From positions 44,956 through 108,955 of the forward strand of contig NZ_RHOO01000007.1 of NCBI RefSeq assembly GCF_003946555.1: a DNA stretch of 64,000 nucleotides, given 5' to 3'. Shown here in pieces: positions 51,632 through 59,833 of the stretch. The stretch is from Companilactobacillus hulinensis (GTDB lineage Bacteria; Bacillota; Bacilli; Lactobacillales; Lactobacillaceae). A program made the translations under genes and the position numbers. Position 1 is the first letter of the stretch; each line of letters starts with the position of its first letter. A model generated the notes under the pieces. That model was not told the DNA's origin, made no database searches, and saw only the letters and a program-made list of their open reading frames with translations.

Positions 51632-51746
51632 GAGAGTGGAAAAGGCCGGGAAATTTTGAGCACTCCCTAGAATAATAAAGGTGCCACGAAGTGGTGCATT
51701 TGTTATTCGTAGCAGGCGCAGAAATTTGGCCTTTGTAACTCGTTTT
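51632..51746 (+). ncRNA. Structured RNA element, copy 2 (tandem)
   Basis: The same fold as copy 1 with new helices: stem a AAAGGCC (51641-51647) with GGCCTTT (51728-51734), stem b AAATTT (51651-51656) with AAATTT (51722-51727). The GGG bulge, GAGCACTCCCTAG and CGTAGCAGGCG loops and the CCAC-GAA-GTGG hairpin are kept. A third, aborted start (AGAGAGTGAATAAG) follows at 51747. Confidence 0.8.
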
Positions 51747-51774
51747 AGAGAGTGAATAAGAACGTAAAAATATA

Positions 51775-51827
51775 AGACTGAAACATCATGGAGAACAAAT
51801 TCCATGGCGCTTCAGCCTTTTTTTGTC
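51775..51827 (+). terminator. Terminator after the tandem structured elements
   Basis: GACTGAA-CATCATGGA and TCCATGGCGCTTCAGCC form a stem with two small mismatches, then TTTTTTT. It ends the DUF1002 transcript with both elements inside. Confidence 0.85.
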
Positions 51828-51965
51828 GTTTACTATACAAATTGTCATATTATACGAGGCAATCTATATAAACTTGAACAATATTCACAAAATATCATTC
51901 TATAATAGGTATTAACAAATATTATATTCAACAAAAAAACAAAATATTAATAGGGGGATCTAGTT

Positions 51966-54900
51966 ATGAAATTTTCTTCGAAAAAGACACAAACCGCTCC
52001 TGAAAGTAAAAAGTTTTACAAAGTTGGAAAATATTGGGTTTATGCCAACATTACAGCCTTGGGATTGGGATTATCTCTAGCATCCACAACAAAGCCCGTG
52101 CGTGCTGCCACTGATGACGGAGCACCGACTACTGAAGTTACGTCAAAAGAGGCAATTCAAGAAGATACAATTCCCGATGCCAATGCTGTCACTGACCAAT
52201 CAAGTTCTGAATTAAATCAAACATATACCGATACTCAGACACAGATAGATACTAGTAACGAATACGCTGATAAAGCTAATGCACGTTTAGCCGAAATACA
52301 AAGCATGTTAAATGATCCAAATTTAAAGAATGATCCACAATGGAAAGCCAAGTTGCAGTTCACGCTCAGTCAATATCAAAACGATGCTTCATATTTTCAA
52401 GACTCCGCCGTCGGAACCAAGAATATAGTTGATAAATATCAAGCAGCTATTAATGCAGCCATTGCGAAAGAACCAAATGCTGTTAGTTCAGTAACTCAAG
52501 ACGGAGAAGTCAAAGGTACCACTATTGATGATTACAATTCTCTAGTTGCTAACTATCAAAAACAAGTTGACAAAGAATTAGCCACTGTTAACGCTAACCT
52601 TGATTCCTACAATCAATCTACAGCTGTTAATAGTGCACAAAGCAGTTTACAAACTGCAGCTGGCGCTTTGAATACTGGTATTTCAAAGAATTTGGCTGTT
52701 GATGAGTTGACTGCCCTTAAGTCAACCTACGATGCTGCACTAACAAAATACAATCAGGCGGTGTCTGACTACAACACGGCTGCTAATACTTCTTTGTCGC
52801 CTGTTGATGTATCTAAGAACCCTACAGATGACAATTTTGACAAATTAGTAAATTATAAGAACGCAAAAACAGCGTATGACACCGCCGATAAGGCTCATAC
52901 GGATTTAGAGGCACAAGCAAAAATAGTTAACGATAACCTGAGCAACTGGCAAACTGCTGTAAATAATTACAACGACAAAATCAGCCAAATTCAAAGTTCA
53001 GTTAACATAAGCTCTGTAAGTACAGCTGACATCGACGCTAAAAAAGATGCTATTAATGCCGCAGCAACCGCATATCAGACTGCACAAGATGCATATACCG
53101 TTGCTCAAAACAGTGCTGATGTAGCACAAATCTTAGCAACTGGTGATATCACAGGAAAAGCTTTCGAAACACTTTCAGCAGCGACTGAAGAATGGAAAAA
53201 TGCGTATCAAACATATATTCAAGATGTTAAAGACGCTGCATCACGAGACCTAATAACATCCAACGACCTATCTAACTTAAAATCCGCAATAACTGATTCA
53301 CAGGATACTATCAACCCTTCCATAGATGCCCTAGCAATAAGTCAAACTGACTATCAAACTGCATTGACTGAATATCAGAACAAATTAAAGTTATACGACA
53401 GCAATTTATCTGCTGGCGACTCTACCTCAATTGATTATTCTCAAGTTAAATCTGATATAGACGAACAATTCAAAACTGTTGGTGATAGTTCAGAAGTCAT
53501 TAATTCTCAAAAGAAGCTTCAACAAAGAATCAATCAAATCAACAATCTAATTGGAGCCATGAATAACAGTCAAGAAATATGGACAACCATCTCCGGCATT
53601 GCCGCAAAAACTGGTCAATGGAATATTTTAAACAATAACTTGCAAACAATCGGCGATAACTTCTTGCATGCCGCTTACGCATATGAGGATGCTATAGAGG
53701 GAACTCACACAGCCATTACAAATACCGAAATGACGACCCCTGCTGGCGCCAAATATCTCGAACGCAATGTAAACCAAGAACCAAAAGGAGAAAATAACTT
53801 CAGCTATTCTGATTTGGTTGATACTTACACAAAAAAAGTCAATGATTATAATCTATCCACTCCAGAAGCTGCGATAACTATCGGTGATTTTACAGATTCG
53901 TCCACAGTCTCTAAAAATTTTAATGAATTCCAATCTGATCTTGAAACCTTCAGAACTGGATTCAACGATTTAGCTAATTTACTTGCTGAAAATTCTCCAA
54001 ATGAAGAATTAAATAAAATAGCAACTGATAGTTTGGCTGATCCAAAAAAGTTATCCACCAACGACACTTCTGTCAGAAATAATGAAGATGAAGGAGGAGG
54101 CACTCTTTATGGCTATCTATTCTATGGAGATAGTTTAAGTACATTTATAGATCAAGCACTTATGAGCAACAAAATACCTGGAACCACAGTCTCATCCCCC
54201 TTTTACATAGACTCATCTTTGATTGAAGCTGATCCGAATGGTAACTCTTACTATCGCCCAGATGCAGAAGAATGGTCAGTATTTTTAGATAAGTTAACAG
54301 TTAACTTAGTCCAGAAACGCTCTATTGACGGAAAAGATTACCAGCTTACCGGTTTATTTGTCACAAGGGAGTTTGACAAAAATGGCTTAAACTTCAAACC
54401 TGTTGTATCATTTCTAACTGACTATTATGTATTCACTAGTCCTAACCCACTATCTGAATTTAACAGTATTACAAAAGGTATCTCAGGTAATTCAAATGAC
54501 AACAATACCTACCGGTTCTACTACACTGCAATTCCTGACTTAGCTGAAACAGTGACTGATCCTGATACTGGTGAAACCACTCAAGTGTCTAAAGTAGCTA
54601 TGCCAAAAGCCGAGACAATCAAGTCTCTGACCGCTGACTCTTTAACTTTAGAATCCGCCGTTAATAACGTTGAAAACATATCCGCACCAATCCTACCGGT
54701 TGAAACTACCTTAGGCTTATATCAAAGTGGAATAAGTACTGTTGATAATAGCTTTAATACACTAGATATTCCAAATGCACCAAAATTAAATATCAATCAA
54801 GCCGTTAATACCGATGTAACTATTACAACGCCAGATGGTGATAAGAAATTCAATATTACTGAAATGGTCGATGGCAAAGTTACAATTGATGTTCCACAGA

Positions 54901-57878
54901 TAACCGGATATACAACTAGTTCAGACAAAGTAACCTACACTATGAATTCTGATGGATCTGCAACACCTGACACCTCTGTTATTTATACTGCCAACAGTGA
55001 AAAAGCTACTGTAAACTTTGTTGACGGGACAGCTACTGGCTCTCCTGTATTATCCACTGTAGAACGAAACGGCGATTTTAAAACTACTGATAACTATAAT
55101 CCACAAGCCACAATTGACGACTACATAAAACAGGGTTACGTACTTGATACCAGTGACTTTCCTGAGAACGGAATAGTCTATGACTTAGACGAAGACAAAA
55201 CTTACACCATAACTTTGGTACATGGTACTAAAACCGTCGACATTGATAATCCTGGAACCATTGGTGATCCAATCGATGCAACCAATCCGGACGGTCCAAA
55301 GTATCCCGCTGGAACTGACTTTGATTCATTGACCAAAATCATCACTCGTACAATCGAATATGTTGATGGAACTGGGAACGAGACTTCTGATCCTGTACAA
55401 CAAACTGTTACCTACAACCACACTGTAACCTTCGATCAAGTAACGGGTGAAATAACTAATAGTGGTGAATGGACTACCGATAAAAATACATTTGATACCG
55501 TGGAATCACCTACGGTCACTGGATACACACCAGATGAAGCAAGCACAACTGAATCTTCAACGACCGCTGATTCTAGTAATTCAAATGTTACCGTTACATA
55601 CACTGCCAACAAAGAAACCGCTAATGTAACATATATTGACGGAACAACTGGTAAAAAAATCAAAACTGACACTTTGAGTGGTGATTTCAACACCTCTGAC
55701 GGATACAATCCTCAATCTACAATTGATAGTTATTTAAATAACGGCTATCAACTGGAAAGTTCTGACTTCCCTGAAGGTGGAATTATTTATGATACAGACG
55801 GCACCACAAAAGAATACACGATAACATTAACTCATAAAATCATTACTATAAACGAAAATACGTCTGATATACCTTCTGGTGTTGATTTGGAACCATTGAA
55901 TAAAACCGTAACTCGTACTATAACCTACGGTTACGAGAATGGATACACGGCTCAACCCTCAGTTGTTCAAACTGCCACCTTTAACAGAACAGCCAAAGTG
56001 GATCTAGTTGATAAAACTGTGGATTATGACAAATGGAACAGTGAAGATTCAACACTTACCGAAGTTCCCACCGCGGAAATCACTGGATATGAGCCAGATT
56101 TTGATAGCATATCAAAAATTGACGTCACTAATGAATTCGGCGATACAACCGAAAATGTAACTTACATCGGTAAAACTTTGGACAAAGTTACTGTAACCAT
56201 CCCTACTCCAGAAGGAGACAAAACTGTTGAGCTAACTAATGTCAAAGTCGGTAATAGCGTAGAAATTCCTGTTCCAAATATTCCTGGATTTACAGCTGAG
56301 CAGGTCTTTGGCGTAGTAACTCCTGAGGAAACTGTAACAACGGGTGAAATAACATACACGCCTAAACAACAATCAGCCACCGTTATCTATACTGATGAAA
56401 ACACTGGCGACGAATTAGGAAGAGCAAACTTAACAGGAGCTTTTGATTCCACTGATGCATACACAACAGCCGATATCATCCAATCGTTAAAGGATAAACA
56501 TTATGTTTTCGTATCAGATGAATACACACCAACAAATGGCGAAGTATTTAACAAGGATGGAGTAACTCAAGAATTCCGTGTTGTCTTGAAGCACGATACT
56601 AAATCCGAACCAGAGGAGAAAAGCGTAACTCGTACGATTAATTACTTATACGAGAATAAAGTTGAAGCAAAATCCCCAGTCACTCAGACTGCATTGTTAA
56701 GTCGCACAAAGACCACTGATTTGGTTACCGGAAACATAACTTTTGACGGATGGCAGCCTATAGATATCACATCATTCGATGCCGTTAAGACTGATGAAAT
56801 CAAAGGCTACACTCCCGATTCAAATGAAATTTCATCCACTGAAATAACCGGCGACTCTGATGATGCAACCGAAATCGTCACTTATACCGGTAAAGTTTTG
56901 GACAAGGTCACTGTAACCATACCTACTTCAAATGGAGATAAAGTTGTCGAAATAACTGGTAAAAAGGTTGGTACTGAAATAGAAGTTGACGTTCCATCTA
57001 TTACCGGATATACACCTAAGAAGACTACGGTTACCGGTGTAATAACACCTGAAGGCAATGTAACGACTGAAAAAGTAGAGTACTCAGCTAAACCACAACA
57101 AGCCCAAATAACTTATCAAGACGAAACTACTGGAACCGACCTTGAGAGTACTGAAATACCTGGATATTTCAACACACCATCCGACTATTCAACCAGTACA
57201 TTGATAGATAAATACGAAAAACTTGGTTATAAAGTAACGCTAGACAACTTTCCAACTGACGGTATAATTTTTACCGAATACGGTATTGTTCCTGAATTCA
57301 CAGTTACACTAAAACACAGAACTGAAGATGTAACTGATAAAAGGGCTGTCACTCAAACAATTCACTATCAGAATAATAATGGTGAAAAATTGCGTGACGA
57401 TACCATTAATACCATAAACTTTGAACGGACTGGAACTAAGGACCTAGTGACTGGCGAAACAGAATACAAAGACTGGATAAGTGACAACGAAAGATTTGAC
57501 GAAATCACCGCTCCAGTAATTGATGGCCATACTGCTACAAATGGCACTATCCAAGCAATTCCAGTAAGTTCAGAAAGTCCTGATAATGAACAAACCGTTA
57601 TCTACACAAAGAACCAAACACCGGTTACACCAGATAACCCTGATGAACCAGATAATCCCACAACTCCAGATACTGATACTAACTCAGAGGATAAGGACGA
57701 CCAAGGTTCTGGCGATAAAGATACCGGTAATATTACAACTGACAAGGATAATAATGGATCCAATGAAAACATCGATAATACAAATACCGATAATCCAGAA
57801 GATCCCGCAAATAATCAGAAAGATGAGAATGATAATTCAACCGAAAATACTACAGATATTTCTAATCCAGGAACATAA
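51966..57878 (+). CDS. Very large mucin-binding (MucBP/Mub-repeat) adhesin, truncated by in-frame stop
   Basis: This 1970-aa surface protein has a KxYKxGKxW-type signal (KFYKVGKYWVYANI, cleavage near residue 47), a long helical, Asn/Ala/Asp-rich region (about 55-580), a globular part (about 640-960), and four Mub-like repeats starting near residues 1011, 1218, 1469 and 1711, each with a VxYxDxxTG strand and a TRTIxY module. A Pro/Asp/Asn-rich wall-spanning tail follows. It would bind mucin or other host or food glycans. The TAA at 57876-57878 stops it before the sorting signal, which continues in frame to 58103. The product would be secreted rather than anchored. Confidence 0.88.
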   Translation: MKFSSKKTQTAPESKKFYKVGKYWVYANITALGLGLSLASTTKPVRAATDDGAPTTEVTSKEAIQEDTIPDANAVTDQSSSELNQTYTDTQTQIDTSNEYADKANARLAEIQSMLNDPNLKNDPQWKAKLQFTLSQYQNDASYFQDSAVGTKNIVDKYQAAINAAIAKEPNAVSSVTQDGEVKGTTIDDYNSLVANYQKQVDKELATVNANLDSYNQSTAVNSAQSSLQTAAGALNTGISKNLAVDELTALKSTYDAALTKYNQAVSDYNTAANTSLSPVDVSKNPTDDNFDKLVNYKNAKTAYDTADKAHTDLEAQAKIVNDNLSNWQTAVNNYNDKISQIQSSVNISSVSTADIDAKKDAINAAATAYQTAQDAYTVAQNSADVAQILATGDITGKAFETLSAATEEWKNAYQTYIQDVKDAASRDLITSNDLSNLKSAITDSQDTINPSIDALAISQTDYQTALTEYQNKLKLYDSNLSAGDSTSIDYSQVKSDIDEQFKTVGDSSEVINSQKKLQQRINQINNLIGAMNNSQEIWTTISGIAAKTGQWNILNNNLQTIGDNFLHAAYAYEDAIEGTHTAITNTEMTTPAGAKYLERNVNQEPKGENNFSYSDLVDTYTKKVNDYNLSTPEAAITIGDFTDSSTVSKNFNEFQSDLETFRTGFNDLANLLAENSPNEELNKIATDSLADPKKLSTNDTSVRNNEDEGGGTLYGYLFYGDSLSTFIDQALMSNKIPGTTVSSPFYIDSSLIEADPNGNSYYRPDAEEWSVFLDKLTVNLVQKRSIDGKDYQLTGLFVTREFDKNGLNFKPVVSFLTDYYVFTSPNPLSEFNSITKGISGNSNDNNTYRFYYTAIPDLAETVTDPDTGETTQVSKVAMPKAETIKSLTADSLTLESAVNNVENISAPILPVETTLGLYQSGISTVDNSFNTLDIPNAPKLNINQAVNTDVTITTPDGDKKFNITEMVDGKVTIDVPQITGYTTSSDKVTYTMNSDGSATPDTSVIYTANSEKATVNFVDGTATGSPVLSTVERNGDFKTTDNYNPQATIDDYIKQGYVLDTSDFPENGIVYDLDEDKTYTITLVHGTKTVDIDNPGTIGDPIDATNPDGPKYPAGTDFDSLTKIITRTIEYVDGTGNETSDPVQQTVTYNHTVTFDQVTGEITNSGEWTTDKNTFDTVESPTVTGYTPDEASTTESSTTADSSNSNVTVTYTANKETANVTYIDGTTGKKIKTDTLSGDFNTSDGYNPQSTIDSYLNNGYQLESSDFPEGGIIYDTDGTTKEYTITLTHKIITINENTSDIPSGVDLEPLNKTVTRTITYGYENGYTAQPSVVQTATFNRTAKVDLVDKTVDYDKWNSEDSTLTEVPTAEITGYEPDFDSISKIDVTNEFGDTTENVTYIGKTLDKVTVTIPTPEGDKTVELTNVKVGNSVEIPVPNIPGFTAEQVFGVVTPEETVTTGEITYTPKQQSATVIYTDENTGDELGRANLTGAFDSTDAYTTADIIQSLKDKHYVFVSDEYTPTNGEVFNKDGVTQEFRVVLKHDTKSEPEEKSVTRTINYLYENKVEAKSPVTQTALLSRTKTTDLVTGNITFDGWQPIDITSFDAVKTDEIKGYTPDSNEISSTEITGDSDDATEIVTYTGKVLDKVTVTIPTSNGDKVVEITGKKVGTEIEVDVPSITGYTPKKTTVTGVITPEGNVTTEKVEYSAKPQQAQITYQDETTGTDLESTEIPGYFNTPSDYSTSTLIDKYEKLGYKVTLDNFPTDGIIFTEYGIVPEFTVTLKHRTEDVTDKRAVTQTIHYQNNNGEKLRDDTINTINFERTGTKDLVTGETEYKDWISDNERFDEITAPVIDGHTATNGTIQAIPVSSESPDNEQTVIYTKNQTPVTPDNPDEPDNPTTPDTDTNSEDKDDQGSGDKDTGNITTDKDNNGSNENIDNTNTDNPEDPANNQKDENDNSTENTTDISNPGT

Positions 57879-58103
57879 ACTAACGATACAATCACTACAA
57901 AAGAGACGGTAAGCACAAACAATTCCCAAAATAATCCAAGCAAACTAACAAGCACATCAAGTAATCAAAAACAAACCACAGAAACAATTCCTCAATTAGG
58001 CGAAGATGACGACAAAAACATCTTCCAACTAATAGGACTAAGCTTGATGACACTACTAGGATTATTCGGGATCAAAATCAACAGACGTAAAAAGAACAAC
58101 TAA
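57879..58103 (+). pseudogene. Detached C-terminal sorting signal of the adhesin
   Basis: In the same frame as the adhesin, 74 codons follow the TAA without another stop until 58101-58103. They encode a Ser/Thr/Asn-rich spacer, an LPxTG-like IPQLGEDDD (58 bp upstream of the helix), a membrane helix (IFQLIGLSLMTLLGLFGI) and a basic end (KINRRKKNN). This is the sortase signal that the premature stop separates from the protein. No start with a ribosome site is seen. Confidence 0.88.
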
Positions 58104-58109
58104 ACACAA

Positions 58110-58157
58110 AAAAGGAGCTATAGGACAAATATTAATATTTGTCCTATAGCTCCTTTT
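58110..58157. terminator. Long perfect-palindrome terminator after adhesin
   Basis: Arms of 24 bp (AAAAGGAGCTATAGGACAAA and on) are fully complementary. It ends the adhesin transcript and can act on the converging rnhA. Confidence 0.9.
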
Positions 58158-58243
58158 GAACTTTTTAAACATCCAATCTACTACCTAAAAAAGCAATCAA
58201 ATAAAAAGCTGTAGAAATTAGCTGGAGGTTGAAAACCAAAACA

Positions 58244-58930
58244 CTACATCTTATCCATGGTCTCATTCAACAGCTCATCAACACGATTATTACCAACGTT
58301 TGTAGCATGCCCCTTAGTCCACTCAAAAGCCTTATCGGTAACAGTTGGCAATAACTTATCCAACTCACGCCAAAGCTCAACATTAATAGGAACCTGCCCA
58401 TCAGCCTTCTTAAATCCACGGCGCTTCCAACCATTAAGCCAGTTCTTAGTTATCGCATTCAAGACATATTGTGAGTCCAAAACAAAAATTATCTTCCTAT
58501 TATTAAGTTTCAAATCATTCAATCGTTTGAAACTCTCGATTAAGGCCATGATTTCCATGCGATTATTAGTAGCACCAAGTTCACCAGCAGTACCTTCGTA
58601 CACCTCTCCACCGGCATTGATGTGATATGCCCAAGCAGCACGATCATCACTTCTAACATGCCCACCTTTAACATTACCGTGATTACGAGAACCACCATCT
58701 GTATAAACTACTACATCAAAATCCTTCAGATCACTCGTCTTATTAGCCGATCCTTTTTTAGCCGTTGGAGCATAAGAATCTTTACCCTTCAAAAATTCCT
58801 GAGCTTCAGCCTCTGTTGTGAAACTTTTATAGCGGGCATTAGTGAATCCATCAACTTGAGCCTTGCACTCAGCCCATGAACGATAAATCCCAGGATTCTT
58901 GCCGCGTCGTACTGCATAATATTTTTGCAC
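58244..58930 (-). CDS. rnhA: Ribonuclease HI with N-terminal viroplasmin-type domain
   Basis: This 228-aa enzyme removes RNA from RNA-DNA hybrids. The N-terminal hybrid-binding domain (about 1-50, KYYAVRRGKNPGIYRSW) is followed by the RNase H fold with its acidic residues in YTDGGS, NNRMEIMA, VLDSQYV and NNRVDELL. The start is GTG after GAGGTAAG. It is divergent from the DUF915 gene. Confidence 0.92.
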   Translation of the reverse strand: MQKYYAVRRGKNPGIYRSWAECKAQVDGFTNARYKSFTTEAEAQEFLKGKDSYAPTAKKGSANKTSDLKDFDVVVYTDGGSRNHGNVKGGHVRSDDRAAWAYHINAGGEVYEGTAGELGATNNRMEIMALIESFKRLNDLKLNNRKIIFVLDSQYVLNAITKNWLNGWKRRGFKKADGQVPINVELWRELDKLLPTVTDKAFEWTKGHATNVGNNRVDELLNETMDKM

Positions 58931-58998
58931 TGTCTTACCTCGTCCGGTTATAATTTTATCCTTTTCATTATATAATAGGTTAGTGTTGGGGTGAATCT

Positions 58999-59754
58999 AT
59001 GAAAAATAAACAATGGCCGATACTTTATATTCACGGCTTTCGTGGCGGGGACTACACGACCGAGAAAATGATTGAATCAGCACTGAAATTCAATCATAAA
59101 GAAGCGGACAAATATATCAAGGCAACAATTAGCTGGTGTGGAAAAATAACTTATGAGGGAACTTGGACCGACGACAGTCATCCAATAATTCAAGTCGTCT
59201 TCCAAAACAAATATGTCGGTAGCAATCAGATTTCCTATTGGTTATCCAAATTGTTATTCGACCTACGAACAAAACACGAATTCGATACTTACGATGCCGT
59301 GGGACATTCCTTAGGTGCTGTAGCTTTGCTTTTGGTTAATCTAAAAGAAAAGTTGCATCCCTACATGCCAAGACTAAAAAAACTAGTCACTATCGCTGGT
59401 CCATTCAATGGAATTATTGGACTGGGCGATCTTCCGAACTTAAATAGAATTGAGTCTGACGGACGCCCTGCCTTCATGAGTCCTACCTACTTCAGAATAT
59501 TTATGGGTCGCAACGCCATTTCAAATGACCTGCGAGTTTTAAATATTTACGGCAACGTGGATGACTATTCCAATAGTGATAAATATATTTCGGTAACTTC
59601 GGTCAAATCTATTTCATATATTTTAAAACCCCGTGTCAAAGAATACATTGATTATCCAGTTAATGGTTCCAAAGCTGAACACTCGCTGATGCATGACGAT
59701 TCGGTAATCTTGAAGCGTGTAAACAACTTTATTTATTCTAATCCATTAACATAA
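58999..59754 (+). CDS. DUF915 family alpha/beta hydrolase
   Basis: This 251-aa protein has the alpha/beta-hydrolase oxyanion stretch LYIHGFRGG and the nucleophile elbow VGHSLGAV, and a likely acid/His in DDYSNSDKY and AEHSLMHD. DUF915 proteins are usually exported; this one lacks a signal peptide, so it is cytoplasmic. The substrate is unknown, perhaps an ester or lipid. GGGGTG precedes the ATG. Confidence 0.85.
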   Translation: MKNKQWPILYIHGFRGGDYTTEKMIESALKFNHKEADKYIKATISWCGKITYEGTWTDDSHPIIQVVFQNKYVGSNQISYWLSKLLFDLRTKHEFDTYDAVGHSLGAVALLLVNLKEKLHPYMPRLKKLVTIAGPFNGIIGLGDLPNLNRIESDGRPAFMSPTYFRIFMGRNAISNDLRVLNIYGNVDDYSNSDKYISVTSVKSISYILKPRVKEYIDYPVNGSKAEHSLMHDDSVILKRVNNFIYSNPLT

Positions 59755-59833
59755 TATTTATTTTATGGTTTATTTAATTGTTTATTTATGTTAACTTGTT
59801 TTGTTAGTAACCGAACAGTTGAGGAGGGCAACA

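Noticed and set aside
51515..51746. T-box leader
   Set aside because: The GAGAG start is reminiscent, but there is no T-box sequence GGTGGNACCGCG and the element lies in a 3' region.
57586..57912. Separate Ile/Thr-rich protein in the adhesin tail, other frame
   Set aside because: It is a frame shadow of the Asp/Asn-rich low-complexity tail, with no ribosome site.
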